64,000 bases of DNA from assembly GCF_019603315.1 (NCBI RefSeq), contig NZ_CP080649.1, forward strand, positions 3,358,176 to 3,422,175, given 5' to 3'. This document shows, in pieces, positions 16,831 to 27,098 of this stretch (positions are counted from its first letter, which is position 1; every line of letters starts with the position of its first letter). Made by a program: the position numbers and the translations under genes. Source of the stretch: Ruficoccus sp. ZRK36 (GTDB lineage Bacteria; Verrucomicrobiota; Verrucomicrobiia; Opitutales; Cerasicoccaceae). Under the pieces are notes generated by a model. That model had not been told where the DNA came from. It saw only the letters and a program-made list of their open reading frames with translations, and ran no database searches.

Positions 16831-18460
16831 ATGAAAATCGGCCTCGCGCAGATTAACACCATCGTCGGTGACCTCACCGGGAATTCGGACAAGATTTTAC
16901 GCGCTTACCGCGAGCTGGTGGAAGCCGGGGCCGAGCTGGTGCTCACGCCCGAGCTCGCCGTGGCCGGATACCCGCCCCGCGACCTGCTTTTCAAGAGCCG
17001 CTTCGTGGCCGATAATGAGGCCGCCCTGCACCGCGTAGCCGCCGAGATCGGTGAAGTCCCCGCCCTCATCGGCTTCGTCGAGAAAAACCCCTCGGAGCGG
17101 GGTCGGCGCTTCTTCAATGCCGCCGCCTGGTGCGAAAACGGTGAGGTCCGCCACATCGTGCGCAAGTGCCTGCTGCCGACCTACGACGTCTTTGACGAGG
17201 ACCGCTACTTCGAGCCCGCCCGCGAGACGGGACTGGTCACGTGGAAGGGCAAGCGTATCGGCATCACCATCTGCGAGGATGTCTGGAACCACCCCGCCGT
17301 CCCCACCCGCCGCCACTACGAGGTGGACCCCGTCGGGCAGCTCGCCGCTGCCGGGGTGGATCTGGTGCTCAACCTCTCTGCCAGCCCGTGGCACAGCGGT
17401 AAAAAGCACATGCGCGAACACCTTCTGGGGGAAGCCGCCTCGCGCTGCCGGTGCCCGCTGGTTTACTGCAATCTCGTCGGGGGTAACGACGAACTGATTT
17501 TTGACGGCCACAGCAAGGTCATGGCTGCGGACGGCTCTCTGCTGGCCGGATTCAAGGGCTTTGCCGAAGAGTGCCGCGTCGTCGATACTGCCGGGGCCGC
17601 CACAGAGCCCTCCCCCGGTTATAATCAGGACGACATGGGAGACATTCATGACGCCCTTGTCCTGGGCCTGCGCGACTACGCCCACAAGAGCGGCTTCCGC
17701 TCTGCCCTGATCGGCCTGTCCGGCGGGATTGACTCGGCAGTCGTGGCCGCGCTCGCCGCCAAAGCCTTTGGGCCGGAGAACGTCATCGGCGTCAGCCTCC
17801 CCTCCTCCATCTCCAGCCAGCACAGCCGCGACGATGCCCGCATCCTCGCCGAAAACCTGGGTATCCGCTTCGAGACGCTTCCGATCGCCGACATTGTGGA
17901 GGCCGCCGGTGGCGCTCTCAAAGACATCTTTGCCGGGACCGCACTCGGAGTCGCCGAGGAAAACATCCAGGCGCGGGCACGCGGCCTGCTCCTCATGGCC
18001 GTGTCCAACAAGTTCGGAGCGCTCCTCCTGACCACCGGCAACAAGAGCGAAGTTGCGGTGGGCTACTGCACGCTCTACGGGGACATGGCAGGCGGGCTGG
18101 CCGTCATCTCCGACCTGCCCAAGATGCAGGTCTACGAGCTGGCCCGGTACATGAACCGCAACGGTGAGGTCGTGCCGCAGAACACCATCGACAAGCCCCC
18201 CTCCGCCGAGCTGCGCCCGGACCAGAAGGACGAGGACTCCCTGCCTCCGTACCCGGTGCTGGACGAGATCCTGCGCCTCTATGTCGAGGAGGGTAAAGTG
18301 TCCGACGAGATCATTGCCGCCGGTTTCGATGAGGAGACGGTGCGCGACATCGTCCGCAAGGTAGATTTAAACGAATACAAACGCAAGCAGGCCGCACCCG
18401 GCCTGAAAATCACGCCGTTGGCCTTCGGGGTCGGGCGGCGCATCCCGATTGTGCAGAAAT

Positions 18461-18471
<11 letters not shown>
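16831..18471 (+). CDS. nadE: Glutamine-dependent NAD+ synthetase
   Basis: 546-residue two-domain enzyme. The N-terminal carbon-nitrogen hydrolase domain takes ammonia from glutamine, with the catalytic triad visible as Glu41 ([15 protein letters not shown]), Lys112 ([13 protein letters not shown]) and Cys148 ([11 protein letters not shown]). The C-terminal synthetase domain has the pyrophosphate loop [19 protein letters not shown] (about 296-314) and converts deamido-NAD to NAD+. Start ATG 16831 has TAAGGGA just upstream, and the first residues [10 protein letters not shown] fit the family; a longer frame back to 16744 is rejected as a non-homologous leader. hemL begins inside its last 11 bases. 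Confidence 0.95.
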
Positions 18472-19768
<1,297 letters not shown>

Positions 19769-19807
19769 CACGAGAGACACTTACAGGGCGAAGGACTTTT
19801 CCTTTGC

Positions 19808-19842
19808 ACAAAAAAGGCCGGCTCCAACAGGAACCGGCCTTT
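19808..19842. terminator. Bidirectional hairpin terminator between hemL and PII gene
   Basis: AAAGGCCGG (19813-19821) pairs with CCGGCCTTT (19834-19842). On the minus strand a run of six or more T follows, so it mainly serves the PII gene; on the plus strand it may stop hemL transcription. Confidence 0.75.
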
Positions 19843-19886
19843 GCTATTCATAGAATCTGACGTATCGAAAACTCGCTACACCCGCC

Positions 19887-20243
<357 letters not shown>

Positions 20244-20250
20244 TTAAGGG

Positions 20251-21636
20251 TTACTTGTGTTCGGATGAGGTGACAAAGTCCGGGTAGGACTCGGCGCCGT
20301 GCTCGGAGAGGTCCAGCCCCATGGCTTCATCTTCTTCGCTCACGCGCAGGCCGACCGTGGCCTTCAGGATCGAGAACATGATGAAGGCGCAAACGGCTAC
20401 GAAGCCGAAGACCGACACCACACCCAGAGCCTGAATGCCCAGCTGGTGAAAACCGCCGCCGAAGAACAGGCCGTCCTGGATGCAGGTTTCGCTGTCCCAG
20501 TACATGACGTCGATCGCCTGCTGGCCAAAGAGGCCGACGGCGAGCGTACCCCAGGCACCACAGACGCCGTGGACGCTGATCGCGCCGACCGGGTCGTCGA
20601 TCTTGAGCACACGCTCGAAGAACAGGCAGGAAAGCACCACAAGGATACCGGCAACCAGGCCGATGATGACCGCGGAGCTGGTCGAGACCGAAGCACAGGG
20701 AGCGGTGATACCCACCAGACCGGCCAGAGCGCCGTTGAGCGTCATCGACAGGTCGGGCTTTTTAAACATGAACCAGGTGGTCAGCATGGCAGCAATCGCA
20801 CCACCGGCAGCAGCCAGCGTAGTCGTCACCGCAACGTGGGCGATACCGTCAACGGCCGCCAGCGTGGAGCCGGGGTTGAACCCGTACCAGCCGAACCACA
20901 GGATGAAAACACCCAGCGCAGCCAGCGGCATGTTGTGGCCGGGGATGACGTTGATCTTGCCGTCCTTGCCGTACTTGCCCTTGCGGGGTCCGATGAGGAT
21001 ACACCCGGCCAGAGCAGCCCAGGCACCCACAGAGTGCACCACGGTCGAGCCTGCGAAGTCGCGCATGTTCATCGCGCCGAGCCAGCCCCCACCCCAGATC
21101 CAGTGACCGGCGATCGGGTACAGTACTGCGGAGATCAGCAGCGAGTAGCAGCAGTAGGCCACGAAGTGCGTGCGCTCAGCCATGGCCCCCGAGACGATGG
21201 TCGCCGCCGTAGCCGCAAACACCACTTGGAACAGCCAGCTGGCGCTCTCGGACATGTCGCCCCCGGCATTCGCAGAGCCGAGGAAGAGCAGATCCTTGCT
21301 CCAGCCGATGAAGGCACCGTCACTGCCGTACATGAGGCTGTAGCCGATAGCCCAAAACGCGATGGCTCCCACGGAGAAGTCCATCAAGTTCTTCATCATG
21401 ATGTTCGAGGCGTTCTTCGAACGCGTCAGACCGGCCTCGACCATCGCGAAGCCCGCCTGCATGAAAAACACGAGAAAACCGGCCAGCAGCAGCCACATGA
21501 TGTCCGCAGTCACCTGCGGCAGATAGGCGACCGCCTCGGTGTCCTGGGCCTGCGCAGGCAGCGCCATGCCAACAGCTGACAAAGCGAGCAGCATCCATTT
21601 CAGGCGCCCGCCAAAGCAATTTCTAAGAGCTTTCAT
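20251..21636 (-). CDS. amt: Ammonium transporter Amt, paired with PII
   Basis: 461-residue ammonium channel with about eleven membrane segments and a cleavable-looking N-terminal signal (ALSAVGMALPAQAQD). Family motifs: FFMQAGFAMVEAGLTRSKNA, NMRDFAGSTVVHSVGAWAAL (conserved Asp and first pore His), LWFGWYGFNPGSTLA and SVHGVCGAWGTLAVGLFG (second pore His). The FAMVEAGLTRSKN type belongs to a different Amt subgroup from the transporter at 1-1061. It ends with an acidic cytoplasmic tail that in the family contacts PII. It is transcribed with the PII gene. A long leader upstream (21637-22214) contains stable hairpins. Confidence 0.95.
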   Translation of the reverse strand: MKALRNCFGGRLKWMLLALSAVGMALPAQAQDTEAVAYLPQVTADIMWLLLAGFLVFFMQAGFAMVEAGLTRSKNASNIMMKNLMDFSVGAIAFWAIGYSLMYGSDGAFIGWSKDLLFLGSANAGGDMSESASWLFQVVFAATAATIVSGAMAERTHFVAYCCYSLLISAVLYPIAGHWIWGGGWLGAMNMRDFAGSTVVHSVGAWAALAGCILIGPRKGKYGKDGKINVIPGHNMPLAALGVFILWFGWYGFNPGSTLAAVDGIAHVAVTTTLAAAGGAIAAMLTTWFMFKKPDLSMTLNGALAGLVGITAPCASVSTSSAVIIGLVAGILVVLSCLFFERVLKIDDPVGAISVHGVCGAWGTLAVGLFGQQAIDVMYWDSETCIQDGLFFGGGFHQLGIQALGVVSVFGFVAVCAFIMFSILKATVGLRVSEEDEAMGLDLSEHGAESYPDFVTSSEHK

Positions 21637-22128
21637 AAGCTATAATGTGTTCGTTTTAACTAGGATTTTGGTGGTTGAACTGAACAGCGGGCTCAGGAAG
21701 CCGGCAATGTCCCCCCGGGAGGGGACCCCGCCGGATGCCGCGGGCATGCTTTTCAGTTAAGAGAGCTCCTGCACCGAGGTCTTTCAGGACTGGGACGCCC
21801 CTCATCTCCGGCTCAGGCCGAAAGTGAGGGGCCCCTAATATCATGATAAGCCTCTTGGCAGTTACGCCCTCTGTACTAGCTTCACCCGTACCAATTAGAG
21901 TAGATATACTTATTCAATAAAAACATTACATCTTTTCATCTTATCAATAAGACAACAAGATAGACCAAGAATAATCCCGTAAACAATTTGCCTTTATAGA
22001 CTTAGAGAAACACAACGACTACCAACCAGCAAGGGGCCATCCTGACGCCGTCCCACGGTGCGCTGGCGCTGGCTGCAAAAATGGCGTGAAAATCTTTGCT
22101 GGTGAAGCAGCCACCCGTGACAAAACAG
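21637..22128. other. Long gene-free leader of amt-PII, structured and partly AT-rich
   Basis: No gene found. Read on the minus strand as the amt leader, it holds a hairpin GTCCCC/GGGGAC near 21710-21730 and a hairpin pairing 21797-21804 (GCCCCTCA) with 21825-21832. Further out, 21850-22020 is markedly AT-rich against the GC-rich surroundings, with a small palindrome TCTTATCAATAAGA, and probably holds the promoter. I could not find a confident sigma-54 site or a known riboswitch. Confidence 0.5.
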
Positions 22129-22161
22129 CAAAAAAAATGCGCAGGCGAATCGCCTGCGCAT
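22129..22161 (-). terminator. Terminator of trxA
   Basis: ATGCGCAGGCGA (22137-22148) is perfectly complementary to 22150-22161; on the minus strand it is followed by a T-run of eight. It lies 53 bases past the thioredoxin stop. Confidence 0.9.
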
Positions 22162-22214
22162 GGAAAAATGTTGAGCCTCAACCTGTGAAACTCGTGGGTA
22201 GCTCCCCGGCTCGA

Positions 22215-22544
22215 CTAGAGTTGAGCCTGCAGCTTGCTGGTAAGATCAGCCTTGCTGGTCATCCCTACAACCTGATCGACGACTTCACCGCCCTTGAAGA
22301 TCAGGATCGTCGGGATAGCACGTACGTTAAACTTGCCAGCGAGGTCGCCGTTGCTGTCGACATCCACCTTGCAGATGCTGACCTTGCCGTCCAGCTCGTC
22401 AGCCAGCTCGTCCAGGATCGGAGCGATGGCCTTACAAGGGCCACACCAAGGGGCCCAGAAGTCCACCAGAACGGGCGTGGACGCCTCGCTGACCGCGGCG
22501 TCAAAGCTATCGTTGTCGAGATTTTGAATCTTTTCGGATGCCAT
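22215..22544 (-). CDS. trxA: Thioredoxin
   Basis: 109-residue cytosolic disulfide reductase. The active site is FWAPWCGPCKAIAP (Cys34, Cys37), with the cis-proline region VRAIPTILIFKGG and the usual fold length. No signal peptide. It follows a Pro-rich membrane-anchored protein gene by 39 bases and is closed by a strong terminator, so it may end a transcription unit. Confidence 0.96.
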   Translation of the reverse strand: MASEKIQNLDNDSFDAAVSEASTPVLVDFWAPWCGPCKAIAPILDELADELDGKVSICKVDVDSNGDLAGKFNVRAIPTILIFKGGEVVDQVVGMTSKADLTSKLQAQL

Positions 22545-22583
22545 AATAAGAATAGTTCGGAGGATAGAGTCGTACGGGGCGGC

Positions 22584-23051
22584 TTAACCTTTCATCCCAA
22601 CGAAAATAAGTGCCGCAAAAACAACTGCGACGACGGCGCAGACCGCATCAATCGACAGTCCCAGCGCGCTGACAGAAGCGGACTCGGTGGACTCAAGCGG
22701 TTCGGCCGGCTTACCGGGGCGTGCCTTCGGCACGGGCTTGGCAGGCTTGGGGCGAGGAGTGGGAGCCGTAGGCTTCGGAATACCGGCAGCCACGGGTGAA
22801 GGCGGCTTAGGGGCAGCAGCAGGTGCCTCCGGGGAGGCAGGCTTCGGGGCTTCTCCCACCGGCTTGGGCGGGGTCGGGAGCTTCACCGGACCATTACCGG
22901 GAGCGCCGACCTTGGGCGTAAAGGGCGAGCGCGTCACCTTGAACTGGGGCTTCTCGGCGGGGGCGGCCGGTTGATCGTTACCGTCAGAAGGCGGCTTGGG
23001 AGCTGCTTTCGGAGCGGGGGGCGGGGTATCCTTGTTTTGTTCGTCGCTCAT
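22584..23051 (-). CDS. Pro/Ala/Lys-rich protein with C-terminal membrane anchor, unknown function
   Basis: 155 residues. Residues 1-125 are dominated by Pro, Ala and Lys in loosely repeated PKP/PAP blocks (for example PKPAKPVPKARPGKPAEP), predicted to be disordered. Residues about 130-152 form a single membrane helix (LGLSIDAVCAVVAVVFAALIF) ending GMKG. No signal peptide, so it is probably tail-anchored, with the disordered part in the cytoplasm. I recognise no family. Low-complexity composition could make the frame look coding by chance, but the clean membrane helix, stop and same-strand context before trxA support a gene. Confidence 0.6.
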   Translation of the reverse strand: MSDEQNKDTPPPAPKAAPKPPSDGNDQPAAPAEKPQFKVTRSPFTPKVGAPGNGPVKLPTPPKPVGEAPKPASPEAPAAAPKPPSPVAAGIPKPTAPTPRPKPAKPVPKARPGKPAEPLESTESASVSALGLSIDAVCAVVAVVFAALIFVGMKG

Positions 23052-23184
23052 GCGTAAAATCGGATTGTTCGTGTTCGGCGGATAAAGTCAAGCGCCAGAC
23101 GCCTAATCCGGCCTTCCAAGCCTGATAAAAACAAGGCAAACGCCCCTGATCGGGGTCGAAACTTCAGGAAGCCGGTGCGCAGGG

Positions 23185-23424
23185 CTACTGCGAATGCTTT
23201 TGCAGCAGATCGGCGACCTCGCGGTGCTCGGCCTGTTCGATATCCTTACCGCGACGCTTAAGGTCCTCGAAGGTCTTCATCACAGTTTCCGTCATGCGCT
23301 CATGCGTCTCTGCCGAGCCACCCACGATGGCAAACTTATCGGCGCGTGTGACACGCTTGTGACCGTCTTCGTTGTCGAGTCCGACACCGAGCAGGCCTGT
23401 GATTTTCTTTTCCTTGCGTTCCAT
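23185..23424 (-). CDS. Small conserved-looking protein, unknown function
   Basis: 79 residues, MERKEKKITGLLGVGLDNED and then DGHKRVTRADKFAIVGGSAETHERM, ending in a charged helix (KTFEDLKRRGKDIEQAEHREVADLLQKH). It is soluble and has no Cys or membrane segment. The start at 23424 is preferred over an upstream in-frame ATG at 23463 because MERKEKK begins the well-structured part. Family unknown to me. It sits in a same-strand series lptD, scpA, this gene, the Pro-rich gene, trxA. Confidence 0.6.
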   Translation of the reverse strand: MERKEKKITGLLGVGLDNEDGHKRVTRADKFAIVGGSAETHERMTETVMKTFEDLKRRGKDIEQAEHREVADLLQKHSQ

Positions 23425-23562
23425 AATCGTATCTACTGCTAAAAACGTGCCGCATGTGCACAAAAATGCAAGCCCTTCCGGTATTTAGAGGCTGCCGCTG
23501 AGGTGGGACATAAAGCCCGGCTAAGGAACGCCCCGAGCGGCTCAACGGTATAAGAGAGACAG

Positions 23563-24606
23563 CTAACGTTCGCGAGGCTCGTCTTCGCCCTCAGGCTCTT
23601 CCCCACTCTCTTCTGCGGCCTCATCCTCCTCGTCGATGTCTTCGGCCCAGTCCGCATCCAGGGCGTCCTCATCAGAGGTGTCATCCTCACCCTCTTCTTC
23701 GGCGTCAAAGTCTACGTCGTACTCCTCCTCCAGCTCGTCGGCAGCTTCGTCGAGATCAGAGTCGGTCGCGGCGGTTTCAGGCGCTTCTTCTTCGTCTTCA
23801 TCCGGGAGCGGCGGCGGCTCCTCCTCTTCGGGGCGGGCCGCGCAGCGGATGTCGCCAAAGACTTCCTCTTGCTCGACGAAGAGCTTCTTCAGGCGGGCCA
23901 GCTCAAGAATCGCCAGCAAAGAGGCGACCACGAGCGGCACACTCACTTTGGGCTGATCTTCAAAGAGGTCGGTAAACAGAAACTCCGGGGTGACCTCCAG
24001 TTTCTCTAAAATATACTCCATGCGGTCAGCCACGGTGACCTGCTCATCGTGGATCTCGCCCTGCACGATTTTCTCGGCCAGGCGACGCAGGACGAGGTTA
24101 AAGACATTCCAGAGCTCGATGCGGTCGCTACTCTTGATCGGGCGCGGGTCGGTCTCCTCCTCATCGTGCTTGTAGAGGCGGGGCAGATAGTCCTGCTGCT
24201 GCTCGATGAGCTGCCGCACCTGCTCGGTGACGTCCTTGAAGCGCTTGTATTCGAGCAACTGCTCGACCAGCTCCCAGCGCGGGTCGGCCTCCTCAGCCTC
24301 CTCTTCGGGCTGGGCGTCCTGATCACTGACAGGCAGGAGCATCCGGCTCTTGATGTACATCAAGGTCGAGGCCATGACGAAGAACTCCCCTGCTACCTCC
24401 AGGTTGAGGTCCTCCATGGCGCGAAGCACCTCCATGTACTGCCGGGTGACGTCCTCGATCGGGATGTCGTAGATATCCAGCTCGTTCTTGCGGATCAGGA
24501 AGAGCAGCAGATCCAGCGGCCCCTCAAACACCGGCAGGCGAATCGCCATCTCCCGGCTTGGCAGCAGGGCATCCTGGTCGTCGGCAGTCTCGTTGGGCGG
24601 CGTCAT
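23563..24606 (-). CDS. scpA: Segregation and condensation protein A with acidic tail
   Basis: 347-residue ScpA kleisin, which bridges the SMC head domains with ScpB in chromosome condensation. The N-terminal SMC-binding part is clear: FEGPLDLLLFLIRKNELDIYDIPI and FFVMASTLMYIKSRMLLP. The C-terminal winged helix (VVASLLAILELARLKKLFVEQ) ends near residue 265. It is followed by about 80 residues that are over half Glu/Asp, absent from typical ScpA. That tail is probably disordered and may modulate DNA or partner binding. No scpB or smc gene is in the window. lptD lies 74 bases upstream on the same strand. Confidence 0.9.
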   Translation of the reverse strand: MTPPNETADDQDALLPSREMAIRLPVFEGPLDLLLFLIRKNELDIYDIPIEDVTRQYMEVLRAMEDLNLEVAGEFFVMASTLMYIKSRMLLPVSDQDAQPEEEAEEADPRWELVEQLLEYKRFKDVTEQVRQLIEQQQDYLPRLYKHDEEETDPRPIKSSDRIELWNVFNLVLRRLAEKIVQGEIHDEQVTVADRMEYILEKLEVTPEFLFTDLFEDQPKVSVPLVVASLLAILELARLKKLFVEQEEVFGDIRCAARPEEEEPPPLPDEDEEEAPETAATDSDLDEAADELEEEYDVDFDAEEEGEDDTSDEDALDADWAEDIDEEDEAAEESGEEPEGEDEPRER

Positions 24607-24680
24607 GAGCGGTATAAATCGTTACGAATCCGGCTGGGCAGGAGCCGTTTTTCAGAAAGAGACAGGACCGGGGCCGCTTG

Positions 24681-26888
24681 TCAAATCCTCACGAGGCTGA
24701 CGCTGACCTGGAACTTGAAGCCGTTCTGGCGCGAGGAACCCGAGGTGTGGATGATCGCGAAGGTCGCCTCCCAGGAGTTACCCAGCATGGTTTCCCAGAG
24801 GTAAGTCTGCTCGGTCAGCTCCCCCAGCCGTGCGTCGATCGACCAGTAGGCCCCGAGCTGGTTACGGCTGTCGAGCCGGTAGCGCGCATCGACCACAAAC
24901 TGGTTGATAACGCCGCCGGAGACCCCGCTCACGTCGGTCACATAGTCATTACCGAAAAAGACCGTCCACTCTTCACCATCGGTGAATCGTACCCCCGTGG
25001 TGACTTCATCGAGGTTCAGCTTGTTGGGGTCGATCCGGAACAAAGCCCCGAAGTTGACCCAGTAGGCCGGCGAAAAGTCGATCACGAGATAGGTGTCGGA
25101 GTAGTCCTGCTGGGCAGGCGTGGCACTCTGCCCGAAGCGAGCCGGCTGAGCCGGGCGGGTCGCGAAACGGAACTCCTGATACAGATCGACCTCCAGCAGA
25201 TCGCGTGAGCCATACTCGGGGTCACGGGTCTGGAAAATATTCTGCACGCCCACGCGAATGGCGTTTTCCTCGTAAAGGTCGTCAATATTGCGCTTGTTGG
25301 CCAACCCGATCGGCTCGAGATAGGTATCAAAGGAAGCCAGGCGGTCAATGGGCGGGATCTCGGTATCCCCGGCCTGAGCACCGGGGATGTAGCGGTACTG
25401 GATCGTGGGCTGCAGGAAGTGACGCAGGCCGTCGATCTCCCAAAACTCGTTCTGATAGTCCCAGACACCGACCGCACTCAGGTCAACATCGACCCCGAAC
25501 TCACCCAGCACACGGGTGTAGCTGCCGTTGTTACCGAGCGTCACCGCGTAGTGAGTGGCCATGACGCCAGCTACCGGCGTAATCGTCATCCAGTCAGTGG
25601 CAGCGATCGGATAGGTCAGCCCATAGTAGGCGTTGACACGGTTACTCTCCAGCGTCTGAAAGGCACCGGTGGGTGAATTCTCCTGCAGGGTGGCGTAGCT
25701 GACATCAAGGCGCTGATAGGCACCGGTCTCGAATATCTCGGTCGGCATCAGGTCGAAACGGATTTCCGGCAGGCGCTGGGCTACGGTCTGGAAATTGTTG
25801 GGCTGGACGCGGGCGATGGCATCGAGGTACCAGTTTTCGCCGCGGTAGGTCGTCTCCAGGAAGCTGTCCGGCTGCTGGTTATCCTCGTAGAGACCCTCGC
25901 GGAAGTCGCGCTCCACGTAGGAGTCACTCCACCAGCTTAGGGAAGCCGTGATTTCGAGAGACTCGTCCTCAAGTGCGTACTGCTTGTGTCTCCACTCGAT
26001 AAACCAGCGGTCGGGCTGAATCGGGCGGCCAAGCACGTCTGTGCCCAGCTCGGAGGGGCTCCCCTCGTCATGAATGTAACCGGTATCGAGCCAACCGGAC
26101 ATGGAGCCCAGGTCCGGGTCACTCCAGTTATAGTCGAGGATCGGACCAGCCAGCACGCCGCGTTTGGTGTACCCGTCGATGTTCAACCCGGCAGCCAGCT
26201 CAGGGATAAAGCGGAAGGCAATGGCATTCTGCCAATAGAAGCCCAGGTCATTCTGCTGACCGATGTTACCGGTATACTGGACGGGCGAGCCGTCCTGGAC
26301 ATCATACTCGACGTAGGGCAGGTAAAAGAAAGGAACCTCTCCGATACGGAAGACGACATCGTCCATCGCGACCGTCTCCTGATTGACGAGGGTCAGCTTA
26401 TCGGCATTGAGGTTGAGCGCGAACATGTCGGGCTCCTGGATGTAAATACGTGCGTTGTCGACCTCGACGTTGTCCTTGTCGCCCTGGGCTTGCTTCCCCA
26501 AGACATATACCGAGTCATTCCCCAGTCGGAAATCATCCGCGTAGAATGTGCGGTTGAAGTAGTCGTACTCGGCATTATCCGTCAGCAGGCGGAAGTTACC
26601 GCTCTTGATCGAAACCTCCTTCTTCGCCTTCACGGTGGACTCGTCCTGCTCGAAGACGATCCTGTCCGCGCGCACGCGCATGTCATCATTGTCGAGGATC
26701 GCGTTCCCGCGAGCAGTCATGCGGTTATTCTCCGCGTCGAACTCGATCGGCTCGTCAGCGGATAATTCGGGGGGGACTACCTGCGCGTGGGCCAGCAGCG
26801 AACCGCCCAGCAGCGCGAGTCCCGTCAAGAGGTAGCAATGCACTCGCAGCACGGCACGAACTTTGGTCACCCGTCCGGCAACGGGCAA
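24681..26888 (-). CDS. lptD: LPS-assembly protein LptD (OstA)
   Basis: About 735-residue outer-membrane beta-barrel that inserts lipopolysaccharide with LptE. A signal peptide (LLTGLALLGGSLLAHA) precedes the OstA/LptA-like N-terminal domain (PIEFDAENNRMTARGNAILDNDDMRVRADRI, about 45-160). The large barrel domain follows, with alternating aromatic strands (WFIEWRHKQYALEDESLEI, FGNDYVTDVSGVSGGVINQF, YRLDSRNQLGAYWSID), ending in a strand finishing LVRI. The longest frame begins with TTG at 26888; GTG at 26870 is plausible too, and no ATG fits. LptE is encoded far away at 58308. It is divergent from the antiporter-like gene at 27099. Confidence 0.85.
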   Translation of the reverse strand: MPVAGRVTKVRAVLRVHCYLLTGLALLGGSLLAHAQVVPPELSADEPIEFDAENNRMTARGNAILDNDDMRVRADRIVFEQDESTVKAKKEVSIKSGNFRLLTDNAEYDYFNRTFYADDFRLGNDSVYVLGKQAQGDKDNVEVDNARIYIQEPDMFALNLNADKLTLVNQETVAMDDVVFRIGEVPFFYLPYVEYDVQDGSPVQYTGNIGQQNDLGFYWQNAIAFRFIPELAAGLNIDGYTKRGVLAGPILDYNWSDPDLGSMSGWLDTGYIHDEGSPSELGTDVLGRPIQPDRWFIEWRHKQYALEDESLEITASLSWWSDSYVERDFREGLYEDNQQPDSFLETTYRGENWYLDAIARVQPNNFQTVAQRLPEIRFDLMPTEIFETGAYQRLDVSYATLQENSPTGAFQTLESNRVNAYYGLTYPIAATDWMTITPVAGVMATHYAVTLGNNGSYTRVLGEFGVDVDLSAVGVWDYQNEFWEIDGLRHFLQPTIQYRYIPGAQAGDTEIPPIDRLASFDTYLEPIGLANKRNIDDLYEENAIRVGVQNIFQTRDPEYGSRDLLEVDLYQEFRFATRPAQPARFGQSATPAQQDYSDTYLVIDFSPAYWVNFGALFRIDPNKLNLDEVTTGVRFTDGEEWTVFFGNDYVTDVSGVSGGVINQFVVDARYRLDSRNQLGAYWSIDARLGELTEQTYLWETMLGNSWEATFAIIHTSGSSRQNGFKFQVSVSLVRI

Positions 26889-27098
26889 GGACTATTTTGC
26901 AGTGCTGTGACAGAATTCACCCTTCATAGCCAGCCCCCTGGTCCAGAGCCCGCTAAAATACTCGCTCACCGAAGAATCGTCACAGATTCGGCAGATCCGA
27001 CTTGCCATGCGGGCTCTTTGCTTTCTCATAACCGTTGCGAGAACGGCTAATAAGCCGAACAAACAAACGACAACACGACCTCTCACCTGCGTCCAACC

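Noticed and set aside
21637-22214. A sigma-54 promoter for amt-PII
   Set aside because: I could not find a TGGCAC-N5-TTGC-like sequence with correct spacing on the minus strand.
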